DNA of 64,000 nt from Massilimicrobiota sp. An134 (lineage in GTDB: Bacteria > Bacillota_I > Bacilli_A > Erysipelotrichales > Coprobacillaceae). This document shows positions 34,950 to 44,618 of the stretch, one piece after another. Positions within the stretch are counted from its first letter, which is position 1. Each line of letters begins with the position of its first letter. The position numbers and the translations under genes are program-made. The stretch spans positions 1 through 64,000 of the forward strand of contig NZ_NFLH01000004.1 of the NCBI RefSeq assembly GCF_002160815.1, written 5' to 3'. The notes under the pieces are model-generated. The model searched no databases. It saw only the letters and a program-made list of their open reading frames with translations, and was not told the DNA's origin.

Positions 34950-36644
34950 ATGGATTATAAAGCAAATTATGAAAGATGGTTGAATCATCCTGCAATGGAT
35001 GCAGCCACAAAAATGGAATTAACAAACATGGGAGAAAAAGAAAAGGAAGATGCATTCTATACTAATGTTGAATTTGGTACTGCTGGTATGAGAGGTATTT
35101 TGGGACCTGGAACAAATAGAATGAACATCTATACTATTAGAAAAGCAAATGTTGGTTTTGCAAAATATGTATTGGGATTAGAAAATGGAAAGGAAAGAGG
35201 CGTAGCTATCGGTTATGATAACCGTCATATGTCTTACCGTTTTGCGATTGAAAGTGCTAAAGTTTTAGCAACTTATGGTATTAAATCATTTATTTTTGAA
35301 AGCTTAAGACCAACACCAGAATTATCATTTGCTGTGAGATATTTAAAATGTGCTGGTGGAATTATGATTACTGCATCACATAACCCTAAAGAATATAACG
35401 GATATAAAGTTTACGATGATACAGGATGTCAGCTAATTCCAGAATGGGCAGATGAAGTTGTTAAATATGTTAATGAAGTTGAAGATGAATTAGATATTCA
35501 TGTATGCAGTGATGAAGAAGCTTATCCATATATGACATGGATTGGTGAAGAAGTTGATGAAGCTTATTATAAAGCTGTTATGGGTATTGAAATTAATCCT
35601 GGTATGGATAAGAGTGGATTTAAAATTGTCTTCTCTCCACAACACGGAACAAGCAATATCCCTGTGAGAACTTGTTTAGGACGTTTAGGATATGATGTTG
35701 TGCCAGTATTAGCACAATGTGCTCCTGATCCAGATTATACAAATACAAAATCTCCTAACCCTGAAGTGGATATGGCTTATGAGTTAGCTATCATTAAAGC
35801 TAAAGAAGTTGATGCTGATGTTGTTGTTATCTGTGATCCTGATGGAGATAGATTAGGTGTTGTTGCTAAACATGATGGAAAATATGTATTGATGAGTGGT
35901 AACCAATCAGCTGCCGTTTATCTTGAATATATTTTAAGTCAAATGAAAGAAAAAGGAACATTACCTGATAATGCTGTTATGTATAATACCATTGTTACTT
36001 CTGATTTAGGTGAATTAGTAGCAAGAAGCTATAGTGTTGATGTAGAAAAAACATTAACTGGATTTAAATTCATTGGAGATAAGATTCGTAAATATGAAAA
36101 AACTGGAGAAAAACAATTTGTCTTTGGTTATGAAGAATCTTATGGATGTGTTGTTAAAGATTTCGTTAGAGATAAAGATGCAGTACAAGCTGTCTTAACT
36201 GCTGCTGAAGCTGGTAACTATTATAAAAAACAAGGTAAAGATTTAATTGATGTATTAAATGAATTATATGCGAAACATGGTGCATTTAAAGAAAGTCAAA
36301 TTGCTTTATCTAAAGCAGGAGCTGCTGGAGCTGCAAGAATTAAAGAAATCATGGATAATTTAAGAAAAGATGCACCTACTGAAATTGGTGGTGTTAAAGT
36401 TGTTGCTGTTGAAGATTATCAGACAAGTGTAAGAACTGAAAACGGAAATGAAACAACTATTGATTTACCAAAATCAAATGTATTGAAATATTATTTAGAA
36501 GATGGTTCTTGGATTGCTGCTAGACCTAGTGGAACTGAACCAAAATGTAAATTCTATTTCTCAATCAAAGGTGCAACTGTTGATGATGCTGCAAGCAAAA
36601 CAGAAGTCTTCCAAAAAGATATGATGAATATCATAGGTGAATAA
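34950..36644 (+). CDS. pgcA: Alpha-phosphoglucomutase/phosphomannomutase
   Basis: The enzyme interconverts glucose-6- and glucose-1-phosphate for polysaccharide and glycolipid synthesis. In this 564-residue protein the phosphoserine is Ser143 in TASHNPKEYN, the magnesium loop is DPDGDRLG, the sugar-binding segment is GYEESYG, and the phosphate-binding loop is RPSGTEPK. This is the long PgcA/PgmB2-type enzyme rather than GlmM. I use ATG 34950, preceded by GAGGTGA; the frame from 34899 would start before the promoter. Confidence 0.95.
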   Translation: MDYKANYERWLNHPAMDAATKMELTNMGEKEKEDAFYTNVEFGTAGMRGILGPGTNRMNIYTIRKANVGFAKYVLGLENGKERGVAIGYDNRHMSYRFAIESAKVLATYGIKSFIFESLRPTPELSFAVRYLKCAGGIMITASHNPKEYNGYKVYDDTGCQLIPEWADEVVKYVNEVEDELDIHVCSDEEAYPYMTWIGEEVDEAYYKAVMGIEINPGMDKSGFKIVFSPQHGTSNIPVRTCLGRLGYDVVPVLAQCAPDPDYTNTKSPNPEVDMAYELAIIKAKEVDADVVVICDPDGDRLGVVAKHDGKYVLMSGNQSAAVYLEYILSQMKEKGTLPDNAVMYNTIVTSDLGELVARSYSVDVEKTLTGFKFIGDKIRKYEKTGEKQFVFGYEESYGCVVKDFVRDKDAVQAVLTAAEAGNYYKKQGKDLIDVLNELYAKHGAFKESQIALSKAGAAGAARIKEIMDNLRKDAPTEIGGVKVVAVEDYQTSVRTENGNETTIDLPKSNVLKYYLEDGSWIAARPSGTEPKCKFYFSIKGATVDDAASKTEVFQKDMMNIIGE

Positions 36645-36645
36645 T

Positions 36646-36706
36646 AAAAAAAGAGGCATGTAATCGCTAGAGTAAAATCACTCTATTTCGTTACAGCCTC
36701 TTTTTA
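36646..36706. terminator. Long compound hairpin, copy B of a related pair
   Basis: GAGGC/GCCTC stem with A/T ends, then TGTAA/TTACA, CG/CG and an apical TAGAGT/ACTCTA, giving an almost continuous 60-base hairpin. It ends the phosphoglucomutase transcript. The right arm CGTTACAGCCTCTTTTTA is nearly the same as that of the hairpin at 16718-16759. Confidence 0.75.
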
Positions 36707-36877
36707 TTTTTTATACAATGATATGAAGTAGTATATAGACTAAAAAATAAAATTAAGACACAAAAATAATGAGATACACCATCATATTTTTTATGTGATG
36801 CCCTATATAGATTGTGATTATTGATCGAAAATGTCATAATATTATTAAAGACAGAACTGTAAATAGGAGGAATATTT

Positions 36878-37204
36878 ATGTCAGTAGAAAGAGGTATAGC
36901 CATTGCTATTGGTTTTATGATGATTTGTGTATCAATCTATTATTATTTTTCTAAGAAACCAGTGACTATATATAACAATTCAAATCCGCCAAGAATAGAT
37001 CAGATAACGAATATTCGATCATATAATCATGCAACATCACGTTTGATGTTGATTTATGGTATAGTTTTCATTTTTGAAGGATTCATGATTCATGACAAGT
37101 TAATCTGTTTCTTTCTTGTTATTTTGACAGTCATGCCAGGAATAGTCATAGTCATAGCTATCTATGAAAGTGTTATTTTAAAAAAATATTTAAAAAGACG
37201 ATAA
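36878..37204 (+). CDS. Small membrane protein of unknown function
   Basis: The 108-residue protein has about three hydrophobic segments (4-24, 55-72, 78-98) and between the first two a conserved-looking stretch, RIDQITNIRSYNHATSRL. It looks like the small Clostridia-type membrane proteins with a VxxYNxAxxxL block, which have no assigned role. GGAGG precedes the ATG. The gap 36707-36877 shows only AT-rich DNA. Confidence 0.65.
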   Translation: MSVERGIAIAIGFMMICVSIYYYFSKKPVTIYNNSNPPRIDQITNIRSYNHATSRLMLIYGIVFIFEGFMIHDKLICFFLVILTVMPGIVIVIAIYESVILKKYLKRR

Positions 37205-37363
37205 TGAGAATGAAAAGTTTGCATGTAAAAAAAGAATATAAAAGATAACATAAGAAAAATTATGATGTCATGATTTTTTTCTGAAAATATCCTAACCCTT
37301 GAAATGTTTCCTGTTCATTATTTTTATATCACATTATAATAAATATGAAGGGAGAATGGTATT

Positions 37364-38011
37364 ATGGATCAAGAAAAAATAGGAAGATTTATTGCTGAAT
37401 TAAGGAAAGAAAATAGTTTAACCCAAAAAGAATTGGCAGAAAAATTAAATGTATCTGATAGAACTGTGGGGAACTGGGAAAGGGGCAGAAATCTACCCGA
37501 TCCTTCATTGTTCGTTCCATTATGTTCGATATTAGGTATAACCCTAACTGAATTATTCAATGGAGAAAGAATTGAAACAGAACATATTATTGAGAAAACA
37601 GATGAAGTATTAACAAATGTTATTGAAGAGAATAAAATGTATAGCGTTATACTCATTATTTCTTCAATCATAATGAGTATAAGCATAGTCATATTTTTTA
37701 TTCCAGTATTGATGGCGTTAGATAAGACACCATCTATCATTATCATATCGAGCGGTTTATTTTTACTGATGCTAGGTTGGTCATTAAAACTGACTGTATG
37801 GAAAAGAAAAAATAATAAGGTTATAGAGAATACTGGAATGGGATTTTCTAGTGCATTGACATTAGTATTCATTACTTTAAAACTGACAAACTATATTAAC
37901 TGGCCATGGATATGGGTGTTTTCACCATTATGGATTGGTATAGGTTTAATAATACTCTTTTTTATGGTAATACTGATAATTGGAAGAATAAAAAAAGGAA
38001 AATGGTGGTAG
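37364..38011 (+). CDS. XRE-family regulator with C-terminal membrane domain
   Basis: The 215-residue protein begins with a Cro/CI-type helix-turn-helix (IGRFIAELRKENSLTQKELA, then LNVSDRTVGNWERGRNLPD; about 4-60) and continues into a C-terminal half with four membrane segments (about 93-115, 122-138, 155-175 and 183-208). Such membrane-tethered regulators are thought to answer envelope signals, but the partner is unknown. AGGGAGA precedes the ATG, and TATAAT lies near 37335. Confidence 0.82.
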   Translation: MDQEKIGRFIAELRKENSLTQKELAEKLNVSDRTVGNWERGRNLPDPSLFVPLCSILGITLTELFNGERIETEHIIEKTDEVLTNVIEENKMYSVILIISSIIMSISIVIFFIPVLMALDKTPSIIIISSGLFLLMLGWSLKLTVWKRKNNKVIENTGMGFSSALTLVFITLKLTNYINWPWIWVFSPLWIGIGLIILFFMVILIIGRIKKGKWW

Positions 38012-38089
38012 CTTTTATGTAACAATAATAATGACTGTTATTTTATCAATAAAATGTATATGGAATAGATTGATAGTATGCTATTTGAG

Positions 38090-38122
38090 GAGTTTCATAG
38101 ATATATGAAGACTCTTTTTTTT
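38090..38122 (+). terminator. Terminator after the XRE gene
   Basis: GAGT-TTCATA pairs with TATGAA-g-ACTC (one bulged base), followed by eight T. Confidence 0.75.
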
Positions 38123-38240
38123 ATTATAGGATTTTATGAAATCAAGAGAAGATATTTATTATAAAAAATTGCTTTTAGCATACAGAAATAATTTGCTCTA
38201 TGCTATACTTTTATATATCATATATGAAAGGAGATAGCCT

Positions 38241-39680
38241 GTGGGCACATTTATTAATATTGTTGATAAAAGTCGAGGTATACCAAAAGAAAAGCAAGAA
38301 GAATTTAAAGAAAGATTGATAACATTGTTTCGTCAAGGAGGTATGATGGAACAACAAATACAGTCATTATTTGGTAAAAAGATCATCACAATCAATCCAG
38401 TAAAATATGATAAATATCAAAATATTGATTTTATCTATAATTATTTTGAAGACTCATTATGGGAAAACTCTGGTTTTAATGGGAAGACTGGTCGTGTTTA
38501 TTCACGTAAAGTAGGATGGAGTTTTTTTAATTTTGTCATGGAATCAGCATATGTATTAGAAAGTTTATACAGTGATGGTGATTTTGTTATTCTTGAAAAT
38601 GGCAATCCATTAATAAATGAAGAAAGAGATTGTATTGCCTGGATTAATTCATTATTTAATGAAAACTATGCCTGGAAAAACTGGGATTTTATTAAAGTAT
38701 GGAATTTAATAAAAAGTGATGAAAATGATTATGATACATATTTGAAAAGATATAGAGGATTTGGTTATGAATATGATCCGTTTGTACCATGGTTAGAAAT
38801 GCGAGCATTAAAATATGGAATTAATAATATGAGGGAAGATGTGGATGAAGAGAATCAGGAGTTTGTTGATAGACTAATATTTTTTTCACAAAAAAATAAA
38901 GAAGCAGTTCAAAGTTTTAAAGACAATAGTACAGAAACAGAAAAACAACAAATCCAAAGATTGATTCATATGATAAATCACTTTATAAATCATCATGATG
39001 AAGATTATCCAAAAGAGAAAAGCTTGTTTAATTTTGTAGTATCATTAATATGGATGGATTCTCCTCATTTAGCACTTTTGTCTATATCAGAAGTTTATGG
39101 CATTGATTTTTTTGAAATATATCAGTTATTAGATCATTATGATAGTGTTATTATTTCTGGAATGAAAGATATGATGTGTTCTATTTCTGCTAGAGAATTA
39201 TCAGATTTTTTTGATATTTATCCAGAAAATATGATTTATTTTTGGAAAGAAAGTCAGTTTAAATCAATACCTTCTCATCTTAAAGATTGGTTTTTGCAAT
39301 TAAAAGAAATGTATGATCATTATATGCAAAACTCGATAGATATAGAAAATCCACTTTTATGGATTATGGACATGCTTGTTTATGCTGAAAATAATTATTA
39401 CCAAATTTATGTATTTTCTGATTTTTTTGAAGAAAGTATTGAAAACATAAATGATCAAAGATATCTGATATTATGGAAAATATTTGAAGATATGATTTAT
39501 AATGAAAAGCTTTATAAAATAGGAGAAGTCATATTTGAATCAGAAAATAAAGAATACCTTAATAATGATTGGACGCTCATGTCTAAAGATAAAAAATGGA
39601 ATAGCGCAAGATTGAAATTAAGAGGATATTTAGGACTGATTGCTAATAAGGAATTGAGAAGAAAAGTATTTGGTTTTTAA
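38241..39680 (+). CDS. Orphan 479-residue soluble protein
   Basis: The frame starts at GTG 38241 behind AAAGGAG and a TATACT-like box. I do not recognise the family. The protein is acidic, rich in aromatic residues and predicted to be mainly helical, with no signal peptide or membrane segment. It opens with MGTFINIVDKSRGIPKEKQE; a Trp/Tyr-rich middle part follows. It is 27 bases upstream of a small helical protein that resembles an antitoxin. No catalytic motif is visible, so any toxin or effector role is only a possibility. Confidence 0.55.
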   Translation: MGTFINIVDKSRGIPKEKQEEFKERLITLFRQGGMMEQQIQSLFGKKIITINPVKYDKYQNIDFIYNYFEDSLWENSGFNGKTGRVYSRKVGWSFFNFVMESAYVLESLYSDGDFVILENGNPLINEERDCIAWINSLFNENYAWKNWDFIKVWNLIKSDENDYDTYLKRYRGFGYEYDPFVPWLEMRALKYGINNMREDVDEENQEFVDRLIFFSQKNKEAVQSFKDNSTETEKQQIQRLIHMINHFINHHDEDYPKEKSLFNFVVSLIWMDSPHLALLSISEVYGIDFFEIYQLLDHYDSVIISGMKDMMCSISARELSDFFDIYPENMIYFWKESQFKSIPSHLKDWFLQLKEMYDHYMQNSIDIENPLLWIMDMLVYAENNYYQIYVFSDFFEESIENINDQRYLILWKIFEDMIYNEKLYKIGEVIFESENKEYLNNDWTLMSKDKKWNSARLKLRGYLGLIANKELRRKVFGF

Positions 39681-39707
39681 TAAAAATAAAAAGGAGATCT
39701 GATAATC

Positions 39708-40025
39708 ATGAAAAATTATCAAGAAAAGATGTTGAAACTTCAAAAAGAACTTTTGGAAGTGGAAAAAGATAGAATGAAAGGGAATCAAGGATATTCTATA
39801 AAAGAAGTTGTTCAAATGATGGATAACGCCATTAATGAAAAAGTAGATGCTGTTTTTATAAATAGAGAAGTATCTGAAAGAAAAGAACAGTTACTAGATT
39901 TACGTGTAAGTGTCTTAGAAGCTGAAGAAGAAAGACTAAATGGAGAGTGTACAATAAATATTTCTGAAGCTAGAAAAGTTCTTGTGAATAGAAGAAACAT
40001 ATTACGTATAGATAATAATCAATAG
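39708..40025 (+). CDS. Internally duplicated helical protein, antitoxin-like
   Basis: The 105-residue protein contains two similar halves: LLEVEKDRMKGNQGYSIKEV at about 14-33 and VLEAEEERLNGECTINISEA at about 71-90. Each looks like a charged helix followed by a G-x-x-x-x-S/I turn and a second helix. One unit resembles the C-terminal RelB/DinJ-like pattern LEAExxRLxGxxxYTxxEV. AAAAAGGAG precedes the ATG. It follows the 479-residue orphan gene closely. I infer a dimerising partner protein; the toxin, if any, is unidentified. Confidence 0.6.
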   Translation: MKNYQEKMLKLQKELLEVEKDRMKGNQGYSIKEVVQMMDNAINEKVDAVFINREVSERKEQLLDLRVSVLEAEEERLNGECTINISEARKVLVNRRNILRIDNNQ

Positions 40026-40110
40026 AAAGAGGTGGCATTGTCATCTCTTTCTATATATAATAAATTTAGTGTATATATTAGATGAAGTTAATGAAGGGAT
40101 ATGGTAAATA

Positions 40111-40698
40111 ATGGAATTTGATTTTAACAAATTAGAATGGACTAGGAAACCTCAAAAATATGATATTCAAGATCAGAAGATTATCATAACAACAGAACCT
40201 GAAACAGATTTATGGCAAAGAACATACTATGGTTTTAGAAATGATAATGCTCCTGTATTACAGATGAAAACAAGTGAAAAATATTTTTCATTTATTGTAA
40301 AAACTGAATTTAATAGTAAAAGAAGATTTGATCAATGTGGTGTTGTCATGTATTTAAATAGTGATAACTGGTTAAAAGCTTCTATTGAATATGAAAATGA
40401 AGAATTTCAAAGACTAGGGAGTGTTGTGACGAATCATGGTTATTCAGATTGGGCCACAACAGACATTGATGCTTCTATTCATTCTATGTGGTATCGTTTG
40501 AGTCGAAGAGAATCAGATTATTGTATTGAATGTTCAACTGATGGAGTTCATTTTAAGCAGATGCGTATTTGTCATATGTGGGAAGGGACAGATGAAATTC
40601 AATTTGGTATTTATGCATGTTCACCAGAAAACTCATCTTTTGATGCTGTATTCTCTCATATGGAAATGATAGAATGCCAATGGCAAAGACATCAATAA
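40111..40698 (+). CDS. DUF1349 concanavalin-like protein
   Basis: The 195-residue protein matches DUF1349, a beta-sandwich family related to concanavalin lectins and sometimes called regulation of enolase protein 1: LEWTRKPQKYDI, then FDQCGVVMYLNSDNWLKASIEYE and FGIYACSP. It has no signal peptide. It may bind a sugar, but the function has not been settled. The start at 40111 follows AAGGG, and the HAD gene begins 13 bases after its stop. Confidence 0.8.
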   Translation: MEFDFNKLEWTRKPQKYDIQDQKIIITTEPETDLWQRTYYGFRNDNAPVLQMKTSEKYFSFIVKTEFNSKRRFDQCGVVMYLNSDNWLKASIEYENEEFQRLGSVVTNHGYSDWATTDIDASIHSMWYRLSRRESDYCIECSTDGVHFKQMRICHMWEGTDEIQFGIYACSPENSSFDAVFSHMEMIECQWQRHQ

Positions 40699-40711
40699 GG
40701 AGGAAAATGGT

Positions 40712-41512
40712 ATGAAAGCTATTGAATTGGTACTTGTGGATATAGATGGAACATTATTGAATGACCAGGGAATGGTGACACCCAAAACAATTGAAGCTAT
40801 CAAAAAACTTAAAGACAAACAGATTTTATTTGGAATTGCGACAGGAAGAACACCATTTGCAGTCAAACATCTCATTAAAAAGTGGGAAATTGAACCTTAT
40901 GTGGATGTGATTATGGGATTTAATGGTGGATGTTATTTAGATATGAGAACACAAAAGATGTCATCTTGTTATTTGTTGGATGGAAAGTATATTCCTGTTA
41001 TACTAGAAGCATTTCAAGAATTTGATTTTAATGCAGGTATCTATGATCAGGAGTCCTTCCATGTTTTAAAAGAAGATCATTTTGCGATTGAGATTGCCAA
41101 TAAGAATCAATTACCATTGGTTGTAGATGGCTTAACACCGTATTATCATAAACAAATAGAAAAGATGATTTTCATGGCTGATAAAGAAGAAATTCAAAAG
41201 ATCAGTCAACATTATCATCACATTAAGCATCCACATTATCGAGGAGTGCAATCAACACCGATATTATTTGAATTTTTAAATCCTGAACTTTCTAAATCAA
41301 AAGGTATTGAAAAAATGTGCCAAGAATTAAACTTATCTACAGATTGCATTTTAACATTTGGTGATGAACTCAATGATTATGAAATGATAAGAGATTATAT
41401 TGGAGTGGCCATGGCAAATGCAAATCCAAAAATTAAAGACATTGCGCAATATACAACAACATCTAATAATGAAGATGGTATTGCAGTATTTTTAGAAAAC
41501 TATATTTTATAA
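40712..41512 (+). CDS. Cof-type HAD phosphatase
   Basis: The 266-residue enzyme has the motifs of the Cof/YidA subfamily (HAD type IIB): LVDIDGTLLND with the nucleophile Asp near 9, TGRTP motif II, the C2 cap in the middle and GDELNDYEMI near 226. Such enzymes dephosphorylate sugar phosphates or flavin precursors; the substrate cannot be deduced. AAGGAGG precedes the ATG. It lies in the same direction as the DUF1349 gene and probably shares its transcript. Confidence 0.87.
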   Translation: MKAIELVLVDIDGTLLNDQGMVTPKTIEAIKKLKDKQILFGIATGRTPFAVKHLIKKWEIEPYVDVIMGFNGGCYLDMRTQKMSSCYLLDGKYIPVILEAFQEFDFNAGIYDQESFHVLKEDHFAIEIANKNQLPLVVDGLTPYYHKQIEKMIFMADKEEIQKISQHYHHIKHPHYRGVQSTPILFEFLNPELSKSKGIEKMCQELNLSTDCILTFGDELNDYEMIRDYIGVAMANANPKIKDIAQYTTTSNNEDGIAVFLENYIL

Positions 41513-41515
41513 AAG

Positions 41516-41545
41516 AAAAAACATGAGATTTTTCTCATGTTTTTA
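41516..41545. terminator. Bidirectional terminator
   Basis: A 12-base stem (AAAAACATGAGA and its complement) with a short T loop between convergent genes. Confidence 0.85.
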
Positions 41546-42709
41546 CATACTTTCTTTAAAGATTTGAATGATTTCATCATGATTAAGAACTTTATAACCA
41601 CCTTCAAGAACAATTGTTGATCTTGCAAGACCTTCTAACATATCTTCAGTAACACCTAAATCAGTGATATTCATGACAAGCCCTAATTCTTTCATCCATT
41701 CTTCCATTGCATCAAGTCCAGCTTTCGCAATGTCTTCTTTTGATTTTCCTTCTGGATTGACATTCCATACATTTGTCGCAAATCTGACAAATTTATCTAA
41801 TCCATAAGGCATAATATAGCGATAATATGGTAATGAAACGGCAGCTAATGTCATACCATGAGTGGCGTCTGTATAAGCTCCAACAGCTTGACCTAACATA
41901 TGCACCATCCAGTCAGTAGATTTCCCTTTCGCAACTAATGTATTTAATGCCCAAGTGGCAATCCACATGATGTTGCTTCTTGCTTCATAGTTTTGAGGAT
42001 CTTTAATCGCAATACGACTAGAATGAATCAATGATTTCATTAGACCTTCACTGATATAATCACTTGTATTATCATCATCACCAGAGAAATACTGTTCACA
42101 GATATGATTCATAATATCATAGAAACCAGCAATCATCTGATAATGTGGTAAAGTTAAAGTATATTTTGGATTCAAAATAGAAAATTTAGGCATCACATTG
42201 TCACCGAAAACATGACCAATTTTTAATTTCTGTTTTGGATTTGTAATAACAGCACCACCATTCATTTCTGAACCAGTACCAACCATAGTTAAAACACAAC
42301 CGACAGGAACGATTTGACATGTTGGTTCTTCCATTCTTAAATAATATTTATCCCAAGGATCTTCATCACAATGAATAGATACAGAAACAGCTTTGGCATA
42401 GTCACAAACAGAACCTCCACCAACAGCTAAAATAAAATCAATTTGATTGTCTCTGGCTATTTGTACACCTTCATAAAGTTTATCAATAGTTGGATTAGGC
42501 ATAACTCCTGAAACTTCAAAAACGTCTTTGTTATTGTCTTTTAAAATAGTGATGACTTCATCATAAATTCCATTTTTCTTAATAGAACCACCACCATAAA
42601 TGAGTAAAATACGAGAACCATATTTTGGTAATTCAGTATTTAAATATTTTAATGATTCATCTCCAAAATACAGTTTTGTTGGATTACAAAATTCAAAATT
42701 TCCTAACAT
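41543..42709 (-). CDS. Iron-containing alcohol dehydrogenase (butanol dehydrogenase type)
   Basis: The 388-residue enzyme matches the YqhD/BdhA group: PTKLYFGDESL, then ILLIYGGGSIKKNG, AVGGGSVCDYAKA and GTGSEMNG, with histidines around 260-280 that bind the metal. It reduces aldehydes to alcohols with NAD(P)H. I use the ATG at 42709 with AGGAGGAA in front. The 185 bases between it and the divergent esterase gene may hold both promoters; a MerR-like ACTTGGAAAGT stretch was noted there but is not convincing. Confidence 0.9.
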   Translation of the reverse strand: MLGNFEFCNPTKLYFGDESLKYLNTELPKYGSRILLIYGGGSIKKNGIYDEVITILKDNNKDVFEVSGVMPNPTIDKLYEGVQIARDNQIDFILAVGGGSVCDYAKAVSVSIHCDEDPWDKYYLRMEEPTCQIVPVGCVLTMVGTGSEMNGGAVITNPKQKLKIGHVFGDNVMPKFSILNPKYTLTLPHYQMIAGFYDIMNHICEQYFSGDDDNTSDYISEGLMKSLIHSSRIAIKDPQNYEARSNIMWIATWALNTLVAKGKSTDWMVHMLGQAVGAYTDATHGMTLAAVSLPYYRYIMPYGLDKFVRFATNVWNVNPEGKSKEDIAKAGLDAMEEWMKELGLVMNITDLGVTEDMLEGLARSTIVLEGGYKVLNHDEIIQIFKESM

Positions 42710-42894
42710 TTTTATTCCTCCTTTAGCTATCATTATTATATGAAAAGAATAATGATATATCAAATACCTATATTCAATGGATAGTTATGCTTTTTGAGTA
42801 TAGTTAAAAAGTATTTTTCATCATACTTGGAAAGTATTGGACATAGAGATGGAAAGAAATTAAAATAAACCTATATGATAGGAGGTGTTTATTC

Positions 42895-43640
42895 ATGATA
42901 GAAAAATTGAATGTTTATATACAGCCACTTCAATCATGGCGCACTATGCACATCTATTTACCTCAAAATTATCATAATAGTGATGAAAGATATCCTGTTA
43001 TGTATATGTATGATGGACATAATCTTTTTAATGATCAGGATGCAACTTATGGAAAATCATGGGGACTAGGTGAGTTTTTAGATCGTTATGATAAGCCATT
43101 TATTATTGTAGGAATGGAATGTAATCATGAAGGAAATGAAAGATTAAATGAATATTGCCCATATGATGTTGAAAATGGATTTTTGGTCCTATTACTGGAA
43201 AAGGTCAAATCTATATGGATTGGGTTGTGAATGAATTAAAACCGATGATCGATCAAAAATATCGGACAATACCATTTAGAGAGTGTACAGGTATTGGAGG
43301 AAGTTCTATGGGTGGATTAATGGCCTTTTATACTGTCATCCGTTATAATCAACTCTTTTCTAAAGCAGCCTGTTTATCTCCGGCACTTTCTTTATGTATC
43401 CATCAACTGCAAGAAGAAATGAATCATCATGATTTGAATAAAGATACACGTGTTTATTGGAGTTTTGGAACAGGTGAAGTTTCCAATGTTCAATTTTTCT
43501 TAAAAAACATTCAGTTATTTAATGACGAAATTGTCCGTCGCGAGGCTCAAAGTTATATACATATAGTGAGAAATGGTGGACATAATGAAGCAACTTGGGG
43601 AAAACAAAATCAATTGTACTTTGATGTGTTGTGGAAATAA
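42895..43640 (+). pseudogene. Putative esterase (PF00756 type) with T-tract frameshift
   Basis: The frame from ATG 42895 (AGGAGG upstream) encodes RTMHIYLPQNYHNSDERYPV and MYDGHNLF, typical of the Esterase-D/BesA group, and then loses register at the five T of 43180-43184. One extra T would give NGFFGPITGKGQIYMDWVV and continue smoothly into the second frame, which carries the nucleophile elbow GGSSMGG and the final histidine in NGGHNEATW. So the catalytic serine and histidine are in the out-of-frame half. Either the gene is inactive, or the tract is a sequencing error or a phase-variable site. Confidence 0.8.
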
Positions 43641-43641
43641 T

Positions 43642-43676
43642 TATGTGGAGCCTGTTGATTGGCTCCACATATTTTT
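43642..43676. terminator. Terminator between esterase and LysR genes
   Basis: An 11-base stem (TATGTGGAGCC and its complement) around TGTTGATT, followed by TTTTT on the plus strand. Confidence 0.85.
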
Positions 43677-43695
43677 CCTTTATAGCTATATGTCA

Positions 43696-44586
43696 TTATT
43701 GACTCAATTCTTGAATGGTGTCTTGAACAATATTTAAGAAATATTGAGATGCTCTTGTGAGAATCTGATATTTTTTCCATATAAAATAATAAGGAACTTC
43801 AATATGTGGAGAAAGTGGTCTAAAACAAAGTGAAGAATCTCCAGTTGTATTGATGAGTTTATCAAAACAAATAGCATATCCGAGTCCATCTTCTACCATT
43901 AATGAAGCATTATACAACAAAGTATAGGATGAAATAATATGAAGATGTTCAATATCGTTATGTAACCATTCAACCAAATCTGATATCTGTTGTAGTTCTT
44001 TAGATACAATCAATGGTTTATCTCGAAGATCTTCAAATGTAATACTTTCTTTTTGAGCTAATGGATCATCTTTCAACATAAGGACACCCCAATGATGTGA
44101 AAGTGGCAATAACATATGATTGTAATCATTAATCTTAGAATTGGGTGTCAATAATGCAAAATCAATCAAACCATTATCTAATTTTTCTATCACATCTGGA
44201 GCATTACCACTATGTATATGAAATTGAATATCAGGATATTGGGCCTGTATCTTTTTGATAGCTTTAGTGATGATTTTTAAAGCGTGAGATTCACCTGATC
44301 CAATATAAATTTCACCTTTTAAATGAGAATCAGTAGACATTATTTCCAGTTCCGTTTTATCTACCAGATTCACAATTTCTTCAGCACGTTGACGGAGTAT
44401 CATGCCTTCTTCTGTTAATGTGATTTTTTTATTACTTCTTACAAATAAAGTTTTCCCTAGTTCATCTTCTAATTCTTTGATTTGACGAGATAAAGTGGGT
44501 TGTGTGATATGTAATTGTTGCGCTGCTCCTGATATTGTTTCTTCTCTGGCAATAGCTAGGAAATATTGTAAAACTCGTAATTCCAT
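43696..44586 (-). CDS. LysR-family regulator
   Basis: The 296-residue regulator begins with LRVLQYFLAIAREETISGAAQ, then HITQPTLSRQIKELEDELGKTL, the LysR DNA-binding helix-turn-helix, and continues into an effector domain. It diverges from a flavin-reductase gene, and a perfect inverted repeat of 21 bases lies between them at 44619-44639. AAAGGAG precedes the ATG. The effector is unknown; by context a redox or quinone-type signal is plausible. Confidence 0.88.
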   Translation of the reverse strand: MELRVLQYFLAIAREETISGAAQQLHITQPTLSRQIKELEDELGKTLFVRSNKKITLTEEGMILRQRAEEIVNLVDKTELEIMSTDSHLKGEIYIGSGESHALKIITKAIKKIQAQYPDIQFHIHSGNAPDVIEKLDNGLIDFALLTPNSKINDYNHMLLPLSHHWGVLMLKDDPLAQKESITFEDLRDKPLIVSKELQQISDLVEWLHNDIEHLHIISSYTLLYNASLMVEDGLGYAICFDKLINTTGDSSLCFRPLSPHIEVPYYFIWKKYQILTRASQYFLNIVQDTIQELSQ

Positions 44587-44618
44587 AATTGTTCACTCCT
44601 TTAGCTATATTATAACAC

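Noticed and set aside
37369-37872. Minus-strand frame of 167 codons opposite the XRE gene
   Set aside because: It is the shadow of a convincing helix-turn-helix and membrane protein, without start signals of its own.
42780-42894. MerR-type operator between alcohol dehydrogenase and esterase genes
   Set aside because: The stretch with ACTTGGAAAGTATTGG has no clean inverted repeat and no MerR gene is nearby.
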